Notes: a model not told the origin generated them from the letters alone. DNA of 64,000 nucleotides from an uncultured Microbacterium sp. (GCF_943912325.1 NZ_CALTTX010000009.1:3331-67330); one strand, 5' to 3'; positions 40,956 through 49,009 are shown, numbered from the stretch's first letter. A program made the numbers and translations.

Positions 40956-42635
40956 TCAGTCGCGCGTCAGCTTGCGGTGCGTCGAGCGGTGCGGGTTCGC
41001 CGCATCCGGACCCAAACGGTCGATCTTGTTCTGCTCGTACGCCTCGAAGTTGCCCTCGTACCAGTACCACTGGTCGGGGTTCGCATCGGTTCCCTCGTAA
41101 GCGAGGATGTGCGTCGCGATGCGGTCGAGGAACCACCGGTCGTGGGTGATGACGACGGCGCAACCGGGGAACTCGAGCAGCGCGTTCTCGAGCGACGAGA
41201 GAGTTTCGACGTCGAGGTCGTTCGTCGGTTCGTCGAGGAGGAGCAGATTGCCGCCCTCTTTCAGCGTCAGCGCGAGGTTCAGTCGGTTGCGCTCACCGCC
41301 CGAGAGCACGCCGGCCTTCTTTTGCTGGTCGGGACCCTTGAATCCGAACTTCGACACGTAGGCGCGCGAGGGGATCTCGGTCTTGCCGACCGTGATGATG
41401 TCGAGCCCGTCCGAGACGACCTCCCACAGCGTCTTCTGCGGGTCGATGTTCGCGCGGCTCTGATCGACATAGCTGATTTTTACAGTCTCGCCGACCTTGA
41501 GGTCGCCGCCGTCGAGCGGCTCGAGCCCGACGATCGTCTTGAACAGCGTGGTCTTGCCGACGCCGTTGGGGCCGATGACACCGACGATGCCGTTCGGCGG
41601 CAGGCTGAAGCTCAGCCCATCGATGAGGCTCCGGTCGCCGAAGCCCTTCTGGAGGTTCTTCGCCTCAATCACGACGCTGCCGAGGCGCGGGCCGGCGGGA
41701 ATCTGGATCTCTTCGAAATCGAGCTTGCGCGTGCGCTCGGCCTCGGCCGCCATCTCTTCGTAGCGCGCGAGGCGAGCCTTCGACTTGGTCTGACGGCCCT
41801 TTGCCGACGAACGCACCCACTCCAACTCATCCTTCAGGCGCTTGGCGAGCTTCGCGTCCTTCTTGCCCTGGATGTCGAGGCGCTCGGCCTTCTTCTCGAG
41901 GTAGGTCGAGTAGTTGCCCTCATACCCAATGAGTCGGCCACGGTCGACCTCGGCGATCCACTGTGCGACGTTGTCGAGGAAGTACCGGTCGTGGGTGATC
42001 GCGATCACCGCGCCGGGGTAGCTCTGCAGGTGCTGTTCGAGCCAGAGCACACTCTCGGCGTCAAGGTGGTTCGTAGGCTCGTCGAGCAGCAGCAGGTCGG
42101 GCTTCTGCAGGAGGAGTTTCGTCAGGGCGACGCGGCGCTTCTCACCGCCCGAAAGCGGCGCGATCGCGGCGTCTCCGGGGGGCGTGCGCAGGGCATCCAT
42201 CGCCTGCTCGAGCTGCGAGTCGAGGTCCCACGCGTCTGCGGCGTCGATCTCTTCCTGCAGTGTGCCCATTTCAGCAAGCAACGCGTCGAAGTCGGCATCC
42301 GGATCGGCCATCAGGCCCGAGATCTCGTTGAAGCGATCGACCTTCGCCTTGATCGCGATGCCGTCTTGAATGTTCTCGAGCACCGTCTTCGACTCGTCGA
42401 GCTCGGGTTCCTGCATGAGGATGCCGACCGTGAAACCGGGGCTCAGCGTCGCTTCACCGTTCGACGGGGTATCGAGCCCCGCCATGATCTTGAGAATCGT
42501 GGACTTTCCCGCACCGTTCGGGCCGACCATGCCGATCTTCGCGCCGGGCAGGAACGCCATCGTGACGTCGTCGAGGATGAGCTTCTCGCCCACCGTTTTG
42601 CGGGCGCGCACCATCTGGTAGATGTATTCAGCCAT
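40956..42635 (-). CDS. ettA: energy-dependent translational throttle protein EttA
   Basis: ABC-F ribosome-associated ATPase, 559 aa, that gates entry into elongation according to ATP level. Two ABC domains: first Walker A GPNGAGKS at 38-45 and LSGGEKRRVALTK; second GPNGVGKT and LSGGERNRLNLA. The linker P-site tRNA interaction motif lies between, with many Lys/Arg (RLDIQGKKDAKLAKRL). No membrane domain, as expected. ATG 42635 follows GAGGAG; a TAGGGT about 75 bases upstream may be its -10. Confidence 0.96.
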   Translation of the reverse strand: MAEYIYQMVRARKTVGEKLILDDVTMAFLPGAKIGMVGPNGAGKSTILKIMAGLDTPSNGEATLSPGFTVGILMQEPELDESKTVLENIQDGIAIKAKVDRFNEISGLMADPDADFDALLAEMGTLQEEIDAADAWDLDSQLEQAMDALRTPPGDAAIAPLSGGEKRRVALTKLLLQKPDLLLLDEPTNHLDAESVLWLEQHLQSYPGAVIAITHDRYFLDNVAQWIAEVDRGRLIGYEGNYSTYLEKKAERLDIQGKKDAKLAKRLKDELEWVRSSAKGRQTKSKARLARYEEMAAEAERTRKLDFEEIQIPAGPRLGSVVIEAKNLQKGFGDRSLIDGLSFSLPPNGIVGVIGPNGVGKTTLFKTIVGLEPLDGGDLKVGETVKISYVDQSRANIDPQKTLWEVVSDGLDIITVGKTEIPSRAYVSKFGFKGPDQQKKAGVLSGGERNRLNLALTLKEGGNLLLLDEPTNDLDVETLSSLENALLEFPGCAVVITHDRWFLDRIATHILAYEGTDANPDQWYWYEGNFEAYEQNKIDRLGPDAANPHRSTHRKLTRD

Positions 42636-42739
42636 CGATCGACTCCTCGAAGGTCAGGGAAAAGTGTTCGGCACGCTGAGCGGAGTTCGCGACGGCACCG
42701 ACTCCCCACCCTACCGGCGAGCGCCGCGGGGAACGGTGA

Positions 42740-43264
42740 CTACCAATTGATCGGAAGCGTGTCACCCACGAGGCATCCGCCCCCCGAAATCACGGGCAGC
42801 ACTGTCGATGTGATGCTGTTCCCCGCGAAGTTGGCTTGTCCGATCAGGCACTGACCCGCCATCAGCACCGACACCTCGATCGCGTCCACGACGTTGCCGT
42901 TCGGCGTCGTCTCGGGCGTGACCTGCATCGCCCCCTTGTCGAATCCGCCGGCGACGAGCGCGTCGACATAGCTCCGGGACGACGACCTGTTGTCGCCGTT
43001 CCACACCTGGGTCAAAACGCTCTGAAAGAACGGCTTGTTCTGATCGGCCGTGCCCGAGGGGTAGAGCTGCGGCGTCGCATCGGCGGACGGCTCGATGGAT
43101 GCCGAGGGTGACGCCGACCCGCTCGACGAGGGCGCCGACGGCGCGGGGCTCGGCGTCGGCGTGCACCCGGCAAGCACCCAGACGGCCACCGCGGCGAGTG
43201 TCAGAGCAGCGGCGCGACGGTGACGCACAGGAGCCGCGTCGGGGCCAGGTCGAGGAATCTGCAC
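42740..43264 (-). CDS. putative lipoprotein, DUF6993-like
   Basis: 174-aa secreted lipoprotein of unknown function. Signal peptide with Arg-Arg, hydrophobic core and lipobox VLAGC (Cys34), then a Pro/Ser linker of about 30 residues and a small C-terminal domain. That domain contains YVDALVAGGFDKGAMQ and two Cys (QCLIGQ, GGCLVG) that could form a disulfide. GTG 43264 is set by TAGACT-6 nt-GTG. Confidence 0.75.
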   Translation of the reverse strand: MQIPRPGPDAAPVRHRRAAALTLAAVAVWVLAGCTPTPSPAPSAPSSSGSASPSASIEPSADATPQLYPSGTADQNKPFFQSVLTQVWNGDNRSSSRSYVDALVAGGFDKGAMQVTPETTPNGNVVDAIEVSVLMAGQCLIGQANFAGNSITSTVLPVISGGGCLVGDTLPINW

Positions 43265-43270
43265 CAGCCG

Positions 43271-43276
43271 AGTCTA
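43271..43276 (-). promoter_or_regulatory. -10 hexamer of the 42740-43264 lipoprotein gene
   Basis: TAGACT on the minus strand, 6 bases before GTG 43264. Confidence 0.5.
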
Positions 43277-43312
43277 CGGCGCGTGCAGATTCCTCGACCC
43301 GAGGCCGCGCGA

Positions 43313-43831
43313 TCAGAAGGGCGTCGTGTCGGTCGCCCACTGCTCGCCAGCTATCCCCGCGCCGCCGCTGTGACCCGCCGCGACCAACTCGCGCGACTCG
43401 TCGTCCCTAGGCTCCGTCTGCTCGGCGGAGGAGTTCCCTGGTGCCGAGCTCGTCGGTCCGGTTTCGGTCGAGGTCGACGTCACCTTCGTGAAAGCAGTCG
43501 TTCCCCATCGCAGGTCGTGTCCGAGACTCTCGGCGTCGATGTCGGCCTCGATGCCCTTCTTCGTGCCGTTGTCCCACGCGCGAATGCGCAACTTGCCCGT
43601 CACGACGATCCGCTCGCCCTTCTGAAACGACGCGTAGGCGTTGCGCGCCAGCGCGCGAAACGCCGATACCGAGTAGAAGTTGGTCTCGGCGTCGACCCAT
43701 TCCTTCTTCTCGGCGTCGTAACGACGCTCGGTGCTCGCGAGCCGGAAGCTCGTGATCGGCGTGCCGTTGCTCGACGTGAGGTGCTTGATCTCGCCCGCGA
43801 TGTTGCCGACGACCGTGATGCTCTCTCCCAT
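43313..43831 (-). CDS. ssb: single-stranded DNA-binding protein
   Basis: OB-fold SSB of 172 aa. The fold spans ~1-110 (SITVVGNIAGEIK, TPITSFRLAST, FYSVSAFRALARNAYASFQKGERIVVTG). The tail is Ser/Thr/Glu-rich but ends TDTTPF; the usual DDDIPF-type acidic tip that recruits repair proteins is weak. It is probably a paralogue of the SSB encoded beside rpsF elsewhere. ATG 43831 follows AGAAGGACATC; an in-frame ATG 18 bases upstream is less likely. Confidence 0.92.
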   Translation of the reverse strand: MGESITVVGNIAGEIKHLTSSNGTPITSFRLASTERRYDAEKKEWVDAETNFYSVSAFRALARNAYASFQKGERIVVTGKLRIRAWDNGTKKGIEADIDAESLGHDLRWGTTAFTKVTSTSTETGPTSSAPGNSSAEQTEPRDDESRELVAAGHSGGAGIAGEQWATDTTPF

Positions 43832-44062
43832 GATGTCCTTCTCTCTCATCGGTGGATCTCTGTTCGATCCCGGGCGCGATTCGCCCGTGCACTCGATTGT
43901 GACGAGGTGTTGCGCACGCATGGGGCAATGCGGCGAATGTGTGGATCGATCGCGAGCCAGCATCCTGTGGAGAACCGACCGTGGCGCATCCTCGCGTGAC
44001 GGCGAATCGCACTCCCGGCGCAATGTCGGAGGTGGCATCTATGTTCGAACGAGGAGGTAAGA

Positions 44063-44332
44063 ATGTCTGTCACAACCACTTCTCCGCTGCCGCCGCAGGT
44101 CGCACTCGATGAAGCCGCGCGTACTCGCGGGGTGCGCCTCATCCCGGCAAGCGCGCATCTCGTGCGGGTGTGCGCACCGAGCGGGCGCATTTACGGCCAC
44201 GTGCGCCAGATCGAGAGCGCCGATGGTCTGCGCCTGCGTGCCGAGGTCTATCGCGCTGACGTTCGGGCGTTCCGCGCCGTCGGTGAATTCTGGCGAGCCG
44301 ACGACGCCCTGCAGGCGCTCACCGCGGCGTGA
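44063..44332 (+). CDS. small hypothetical protein
   Basis: 89 aa, basic, no membrane segment. Not recognised. The second half (RVCAPSGRIYGHVRQIE, LRLRAEVYRADVRAFRAVGEFW) looks like a compact alpha/beta domain. ATG 44063 has a strong GAGGAGG 6-12 bases upstream, and codon use matches its neighbours, so it is probably real. It ends 25 bases before tRNA-Arg. Confidence 0.65.
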   Translation: MSVTTTSPLPPQVALDEAARTRGVRLIPASAHLVRVCAPSGRIYGHVRQIESADGLRLRAEVYRADVRAFRAVGEFWRADDALQALTAA

Positions 44333-44342
44333 AGCGCGCGAG

Positions 44343-44348
44343 TAGGCT
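44343..44348 (+). promoter_or_regulatory. -10 hexamer of tRNA-Arg
   Basis: TAGGCT, 9 bases before the mature 5' end at 44358. Confidence 0.45.
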
Positions 44349-44357
44349 GGTTTGGCC

Positions 44358-44430
44358 GCCTCCGTAGCTCAGGGGATAGAGCAGGAGCCTTCTAATCTCT
44401 TGGTCGCAGGTTCGAATCCTGCCGGGGGCA
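44358..44430 (+). tRNA. tRNA-Arg (UCU)
   Basis: 73-nt tRNA. Acceptor GCCTCCG pairs with CGGGGGC (one U-G). Loop CTTCTAA holds anticodon TCT at 44391-44393; the closing pair 31-39 is C-T, a mismatch. T-arm GCAGG-TTCGAAT-CCTGC is perfect. No CCA is encoded. Confidence 0.95.
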
Positions 44431-44486
44431 CCGACACCGAGAAGTGCGCGAAGGGTGAAGAATCCCCGCGCGAGAGGGGCAAGACG

Positions 44487-45116
44487 ATGTCCGTGAGTTC
44501 GAGTGAAAACGACCGATTGGTCTGGATCGACTGCGAAATGACGGGGCTCGACCTCGCGATCGACGAACTCGTCGAGATCGCGATCGTCATCACCGACTAC
44601 GAACTTCGCCCGCTCGATCCGGGTTATGCGGCCGTCATCCGCCCGAGCGACGCCGCTCTCGAGCAGATGAACGACTTCGTCACCGGGATGCATCGCATGT
44701 CTGGTCTGCTCGACGAGATCCCGTCCGGTCGGCCGCTCGCTGACGTCGAGGCCGAGGCGCTCGCCTACATTCGCCGCTTCGTTCCGCAAGAGCGCAAAGC
44801 TGCGCTCGCCGGCAATACGATCGGCACCGACCGTATGTTCCTCGCCCGCTACATGCCGGCGCTCGATGCGCACCTGCACTACCGCAACGTCGACGTCTCG
44901 AGCATCAAGGAGCTCTCGCGCCGCTGGTTCCCTCGGGCCTTCATTCACTCGCCCGAGAAGAACGGCGGTCACCGCGCCCTCGCCGACATCCGCGAGTCGA
45001 TTCGCGAACTCGCCTACTACCGCAGCGCCGTATTCGTCCCCGAGCCCGGCCCGACGAGCGACGAGGCGAAGGCTGCGGCGGCGGCGGCCGTCGCCGCATA
45101 CAACGACGCTGACTGA
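44487..45116 (+). CDS. orn: oligoribonuclease Orn
   Basis: DEDDh 3'-5' exonuclease of 209 aa that degrades 2-5-nt RNAs and linear di-GMP products. Asp15 and Glu17 in WIDCEMTG, Asp115 in NTIGTD, His162 and Asp167 in GGHRALADI complete the catalytic set. An Ala-rich tail of ~20 residues extends the usual 180 aa. ATG 44487 is preferred; the frame is open through the tRNA-Arg gene. Located between tRNA-Arg and tRNA-His. Confidence 0.96.
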   Translation: MSVSSSENDRLVWIDCEMTGLDLAIDELVEIAIVITDYELRPLDPGYAAVIRPSDAALEQMNDFVTGMHRMSGLLDEIPSGRPLADVEAEALAYIRRFVPQERKAALAGNTIGTDRMFLARYMPALDAHLHYRNVDVSSIKELSRRWFPRAFIHSPEKNGGHRALADIRESIRELAYYRSAVFVPEPGPTSDEAKAAAAAAVAAYNDAD

Positions 45117-45262
45117 CCACAGCGACGCTCTGGGGCCTGGGGCTATCGGGGGCGTCCGTCGCAACGCTCGAACGGGTTCCGAGCGAAGCCGTCGGCGTCA
45201 GCTGTCGGCGCTCCGCGCTCGCGTGTGGCAGAATTGTCCAGTTGCCTCCTCGTGGGGCCACG

Positions 45263-45338
45263 GTGGCTATAGCTCAGTCGGTAGAGCACCTGGTTGTGGT
45301 CCAGGGGGTCGCGGGTTCAAGTCCCGTTAGCCACCCCA
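45263..45338 (+). tRNA. tRNA-His (GUG)
   Basis: Acceptor GTGGCTA/TAGCCAC, anticodon stem CCTGG/CCAGG, anticodon GTG at 45296-45298. G at 45262 provides the -1 guanosine that pairs with C73. Bases 45336-45338 are CCA, so the tail is encoded or coincidental. Confidence 0.97.
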
Positions 45339-45427
45339 CTTCGTCTCGGCTGAGTTCCGCCTCGAGCGGGCCGCCCTGAGACCGCGCAATGGCTTCTCGC
45401 TTCGGAGCGGTCCGACAAGGGGCGGCC

Positions 45428-45433
45428 TACGAT
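45428..45433 (+). promoter_or_regulatory. -10 hexamer of the zincin/clpS unit
   Basis: TACGAT, 6 bases, ATG 45440. The ATG it points to is not in the frame of the zincin gene. Confidence 0.45.
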
Positions 45434-45439
45434 TGATGG

Positions 45440-45499
45440 ATGCTGGGCATGGCACTTCGACGACGCGCACCGCGCACGCTGCGAGGAGAGTTCGCGTGA
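45440..45499 (+). other. short leader ORF overlapping the zincin start
   Basis: ATG 45440 to TGA 45499 encodes 19 aa (MLGMALRRRAPRTLRGEFA), apparently leaderless. The stop overlaps a GTG in the zincin frame (GTGA). Basic N-termini of this type precede the zincin domain in frame in related actinobacterial proteins as I recall, so it may be a displaced N-terminus. Confidence 0.4.
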
Positions 45500-45843
45500 T
45501 CGATATGAGCGCCGACGAGTTCGAACGCCTCGTCACGGATGAACTCGACCAGCTGCCCGACGACATGATCGATGGCCTCGACAACGTCGTGTTCGTCGTT
45601 GAAGGGCGTTCCGAACCCGGAACCGATCTCTTGGGTCTGTACGACGGGTTCGCCCTCACCGAGCGAGATCGCTACGGGATGGGCGAGTTGCCCGATCGGA
45701 TCATCGTGTATCGAGAAGCACACCTCGCCGCGTGCGATACGGTCGCCGAGGTTCGCGACGAAGTGCACACGACCCTCGTGCACGAGATCGCCCACTTCTA
45801 CGGCATCGATGACGATCGCCTGCATGAGCTGGGGTGGGCATGA
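45496..45843 (+). CDS. minimal-zincin metallopeptidase family protein
   Basis: 115-aa protein with a metalloprotease core: HEIAHFYGIDDDRLHELGW near the C-terminus supplies HExxH and a downstream Glu. These small zincins are widespread next to clpS in actinobacteria; their substrate is unknown. GTG 45496 behind GAGGAGAG is chosen; the same frame is also open from ATG 45436, giving 135 aa, but the promoter does not fit that start. It overlaps clpS by ATGA. Confidence 0.8.
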   Translation: MIDMSADEFERLVTDELDQLPDDMIDGLDNVVFVVEGRSEPGTDLLGLYDGFALTERDRYGMGELPDRIIVYREAHLAACDTVAEVRDEVHTTLVHEIAHFYGIDDDRLHELGWA

Positions 45844-46136
45844 GTATCGCAACTCCCGATATCGACGAGAGCCTCGACCTCTCGCTCGATCCGGGGCGCC
45901 CGCTCACGTGGCAGACAGTCGTGTGGAACGATCCCGTCAACCTCATGAGCTACGTCGTGCACGTGTTTCGCAGCTACTTCGGCTTCACGAAAGAGCGTGC
46001 GACAGCGCTCATGCTCGACGTTCACGAACGCGGCCGCGCGATCGTCGCGACGGGACCGCGTGAGCAGATGGAGCTGCACGCCCTCGCGATGCACGGCTAC
46101 GGCTTGTGGGCCACGGTGCAGCCCGCCCCCGCATGA
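45840..46136 (+). CDS. clpS: ATP-dependent Clp protease adaptor ClpS
   Basis: N-end-rule adaptor, 98 aa, that hands substrates with destabilising N-termini to ClpC/ClpA. The N-terminal tail is acidic, WQTVVWNDPVNLMSYVVHVF contains the NDP and residue-binding pocket, and ALMLDVHERGRAIVATG the Clp-contact helix. ATG 45840 overlaps the zincin stop, so both are coupled. DUF2017 follows. Confidence 0.95.
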   Translation: MSIATPDIDESLDLSLDPGRPLTWQTVVWNDPVNLMSYVVHVFRSYFGFTKERATALMLDVHERGRAIVATGPREQMELHALAMHGYGLWATVQPAPA

Positions 46137-46170
46137 TCCCGACCTCGCCGAACGCCCACGTGGAGCATTC

Positions 46171-46668
46171 ATGACACCCTCACCCGACGCACTGCTCATG
46201 ACTCTGTCTCGCATCGAAGCCGAGAGCCTCGCAGGACTCGTCGCCCAGTTCGTCGAGCTGCTCGAGAGCACCGACGACACCGACGATGCCGTCGAGCGCC
46301 TCGCGCCCGACGCCTACCCCGACGACGCCGAGGCCGCATCCGAGTTCCGCTCGGCCACACGCGCGGACCTGCTCGACGCACGTCGCGTCGACGCCGCCGC
46401 CGTGCTCGCGTCGCTCTCCCCCGCCGAGCCTGCAACCGAACCGGCCAGCGACGCGATCCTGCCCAGCGATCTCGTCGACATCGCACTGTCGCCGGATGAC
46501 GGGTGGGCGTGGATGCGCACGCTCACGGCCATCCGTCTCGTGCTGGCATCCCGACTCGGCATCGACGAACAGAACCCCGAAGGCACGGGGGACGACGACA
46601 GCACCGCTATCTACGACTGGCTCGGCTACCGCCTGGAAGGCCTCGTGCAGGCGCTTTCGAACGACTGA
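46171..46668 (+). CDS. DUF2017 family protein
   Basis: 165-aa helical protein of unknown function that regularly follows clpS in actinobacteria. SRIEAESLAGLVAQFVELLES at the N-terminus and IYDWLGYRLEGLVQAL at the C-terminus fit the family; the centre is acidic. ATG 46171 follows GTGGAG. A role with ClpS in protein turnover is only inferred from synteny. Converges with the P-loop kinase gene, 10 bases apart. Confidence 0.82.
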   Translation: MTPSPDALLMTLSRIEAESLAGLVAQFVELLESTDDTDDAVERLAPDAYPDDAEAASEFRSATRADLLDARRVDAAAVLASLSPAEPATEPASDAILPSDLVDIALSPDDGWAWMRTLTAIRLVLASRLGIDEQNPEGTGDDDSTAIYDWLGYRLEGLVQALSND

Positions 46669-46678
46669 CTCGGCGACG

Positions 46679-47359
46679 TCACGGCACGTTGATGATCAGA
46701 TCGGCGAGCTCTCGGGGCCGGTGCTCGACGATGTGCAGCCGTTCCTGATCGGCCCATCGATCCCAGTGCGGGCGGTAGGTCTCGCCGTCACGGGCGAGCG
46801 CGCGCTCACGCCGGGCGACCTCGGGCGCTTCGACCCAGACCCGTACGTCTGCACTCTCCGCGCTCGCCGGCGTGAGCGCTCCCGCACCCTCGACGATCAC
46901 GATGTCGCTAGGTGCAATCGTGTGCCCTTCGGCATAGGCATCCGCACCCCAGTCGTAGCGATGCCACGTCGCTGCTTCGCCATCGCGGTGCGGTCGCAGA
47001 ACCGACTCTTCGGCGAGGGCCGCACCTGCGGCGAGTCCGTCCCACCCGGGGTAGAGATCGTCGAGCCGCACGAGCGACACGTCACGCCCGCGACTCACGA
47101 GCGCAACGCGCACGAGGGATGCGAGAGTGGATTTGCCCGCGCCGCTCCGGCCATCGATCACGACCGAAGCGCCAGAGGATCCGCGGTCCACGGCGAGCAA
47201 CAGCACGACGATACGGTCTGCGCCGTCGTGCAGCGCGGATGCCAGGGAATCACTCGCGGTCGGGCCAGCGGCTGAAGACCTGGACGCACCGTCGCGAGCT
47301 ACGGCGTCTATCTCTTCAGCGCGCGGATGATTCGCGCGAGCGCCCGACCGCCGACCCAC
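46679..47359 (-). CDS. P-loop kinase, uridine-kinase-like
   Basis: P-loop NTPase with Walker A DGRSGAGKST, a downstream LVRLDDLYPGWDGL segment typical of uridine/nucleoside kinases, and IVIVEGAGAL as Walker B strand. Its substrate is uncertain. The start is unclear: the given 226-aa form begins at GTG 47359 inside the upstream gene; no in-frame ATG lies closer, so a shorter form from an internal GTG is possible. Probably co-transcribed with the GerW-like gene. Confidence 0.8.
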   Translation of the reverse strand: MGRRSGARANHPRAEEIDAVARDGASRSSAAGPTASDSLASALHDGADRIVVLLLAVDRGSSGASVVIDGRSGAGKSTLASLVRVALVSRGRDVSLVRLDDLYPGWDGLAAGAALAEESVLRPHRDGEAATWHRYDWGADAYAEGHTIAPSDIVIVEGAGALTPASAESADVRVWVEAPEVARRERALARDGETYRPHWDRWADQERLHIVEHRPRELADLIINVP

Positions 47360-47628
47360 AGCACCGGAACGATGACCGTGAGCAGCGCGATGACGTTCGG
47401 CTCGAAGCGAATCGTGTCGCCCTCGCGCACGTACGCTCCGATCGGCAGCGAGTAGCCGCCGCCCCCGCCTCCGCCGTTGCCGGACTCGTCGGCGCCGCCG
47501 CCGAATCCCTGCCAGGTTGCGGCGACCGGGATGACCGTGACGCCGTCGATGACGACGGGCTCACCGTAGGCGCTGTGCACCCCGAGAGTCGCCGTTTGCT
47601 TGCCGAGTTCGAGCGCGATGTTGGGCAT
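47308..47628 (-). CDS. GerW/YtfJ-like protein
   Basis: 106-aa protein resembling the GerW (YtfJ) family. GEPVVIDGVTVIPVAATW is followed by a glycine run with GFGGG and GGGGGGG, then VREGDTIRF and a C-terminal hydrophobic helix ending in basic residues. GerW is a spore protein in Bacillus; non-sporulating actinobacteria also carry relatives of unknown role. ATG 47628 is set by TAGCGT-6 nt-ATG. Confidence 0.75.
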   Translation of the reverse strand: MPNIALELGKQTATLGVHSAYGEPVVIDGVTVIPVAATWQGFGGGADESGNGGGGGGGYSLPIGAYVREGDTIRFEPNVIALLTVIVPVLWVGGRALARIIRALKR

Positions 47629-47634
47629 GCGTCC

Positions 47635-47640
47635 ACGCTA
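47635..47640 (-). promoter_or_regulatory. -10 hexamer of the GerW-like gene
   Basis: TAGCGT on the minus strand, 6 bases before ATG 47628. Confidence 0.5.
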
Positions 47641-47711
47641 CCCGTCACTGCGGGCACTGTCACCGGATCGCGTCACCGAGAGTCGTCGCCGAAAGTCCCA
47701 GCCGCGACCTG

Positions 47712-48980
47712 TCAGGGAGCGCCGTCACCGAATGCGTCGTCGATCCGCGGCGCCGTCGGCAGCCCTCCGACCGCGGCGGGTGGCTTGACGAGGGCAGCGC
47801 GCGTGATGACGCCGGCTCCGAAACGACCGACGGCGGCGTCGAGCGTGCCCTCGAGTCGGCGCTGGTCTTCATCGTCGTCCCAGAGCAGCGAGCTCGCCCC
47901 GTCGGTCAGCCGTTCGGCGCGCACGCCGATGAGCCGCACCGCGAGCGGCCGATCGAGTTCGGCGTACAACGCTCGCGCGACGTCGGCGAGGCGCTGACCG
48001 ACATCGGAGGGATCCGTGAGCGAACGCGTGCGCGTGACCGTCGTGAAATCCGCGAACCGCACCTTGATCGACACCGCCCCCGCACGCAACGCGTGCGAGC
48101 GCAACCTCACGGCGACCCGGTCCGCAAGGCGCAAGATCTCGCGACGCACCACCGCATCGTCATCGACATCGTCGTGGAAGGTCTCTTCGTGACTGATGCT
48201 CTTCTCGACGCGTTCGGTCGTGACGGGACGCTCATCGATCCCCCGCGCGAGCTCACGCACGCGCAACCCCATCGCCGGCCCGAGAGCGCGATCGAGCACG
48301 TCGTCGGGCGTCTGCAAGACGTCGCGGACGAGACGGATGCCACGGGCGGCCAAAGCCTCGGCGGCCTTCGGCCCCACTCCCCAGATCGCCGACACGGGGC
48401 GATCCGCGAGAAATCGCTGCGTGTCCCGCGCGGCGATGATGAGCAGCCCATCGGGTTTCGACAGCGTCGAGGCGATCTTCGCGACATGCTTCGTCGCGGC
48501 TCCGCCCACGCTGCACGTCAGCCCGGTCTCGGCGAGCACCCGCGCGCGCAAGGCAACAGCAACCTGCCGCGGGCTCCCCCACAGCCGGCGCGCGCCGCGC
48601 ACGTCGAGAAACGCCTCGTCGATCGAGAGCGGTTCGACGAGCGGCGTGATGTCGCGGAAGATCGACATGACCTGCCGCGACAGCGCGACGTAACGCTCGA
48701 AATGCGGAGTGACGACTGTCGCCGTGGGGCAGAGACGCAACGCTTGCGAAACCGGCATGGCCGATCGCACGCCGAAACGACGGGCCTCGTACGATGCGCT
48801 CGACACAACCGAACGCCCCTCTGGGGCGCCGACGATGATGGGTTTGCCACGTAGCGAGGGGTCATCGAGCACCTCGACAGATGCGTAGAACGCATCCATG
48901 TCGACGTGCAGAATCCCGGCACCCGTGTCATCGGCGTCGGGATGCGACACGATGCGTCCCGTACCGTCGCCGCGTCCCAT
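47712..48980 (-). CDS. dinB: DNA polymerase IV (Y family) DinB
   Basis: Translesion polymerase of 422 aa. Catalytic carboxylates: Asp27 in HVDMDAFYASVE and the SIDEAFLD motif; helix-hairpin-helix at GVGPKAAEALAARGI; little-finger domain ~265-380. No clear beta-clamp QLxLF motif is seen in the tail. ATG 48980 is chosen as the Met closest to the domain; GAGAAT lies 6 bases upstream and a TGTCGG element upstream of that. In actinobacteria dinB genes may belong to the DNA-damage response. Confidence 0.94.
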   Translation of the reverse strand: MGRGDGTGRIVSHPDADDTGAGILHVDMDAFYASVEVLDDPSLRGKPIIVGAPEGRSVVSSASYEARRFGVRSAMPVSQALRLCPTATVVTPHFERYVALSRQVMSIFRDITPLVEPLSIDEAFLDVRGARRLWGSPRQVAVALRARVLAETGLTCSVGGAATKHVAKIASTLSKPDGLLIIAARDTQRFLADRPVSAIWGVGPKAAEALAARGIRLVRDVLQTPDDVLDRALGPAMGLRVRELARGIDERPVTTERVEKSISHEETFHDDVDDDAVVRREILRLADRVAVRLRSHALRAGAVSIKVRFADFTTVTRTRSLTDPSDVGQRLADVARALYAELDRPLAVRLIGVRAERLTDGASSLLWDDDEDQRRLEGTLDAAVGRFGAGVITRAALVKPPAAVGGLPTAPRIDDAFGDGAP

Positions 48981-48986
48981 GCATCC

Positions 48987-49009
48987 ATTCTCGCCGCGAC
49001 CTCCGACAC
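48987..49009 (-). promoter_or_regulatory. PafBC/RecA-ND-like promoter of dinB
   Basis: Minus strand GTGTCGGAG (49009-49001), 8 bases, GAGAAT (48992-48987), 6 bases, ATG. It matches 7 of 9 upstream positions; the first base of the -10 deviates. Confidence 0.5.

Noticed and set aside
44041..44054. GTTCGAAC palindrome as a LexA box
   Set aside because: Actinobacterial LexA boxes have GAAC-N4-GTTC; here the half sites are joined in the opposite order with no spacer.
44358..44430. tRNA-Arg as a pseudogene because of the 31-39 mismatch
   Set aside because: Acceptor, D, T and the rest of the anticodon stem are intact and a promoter hexamer precedes it.
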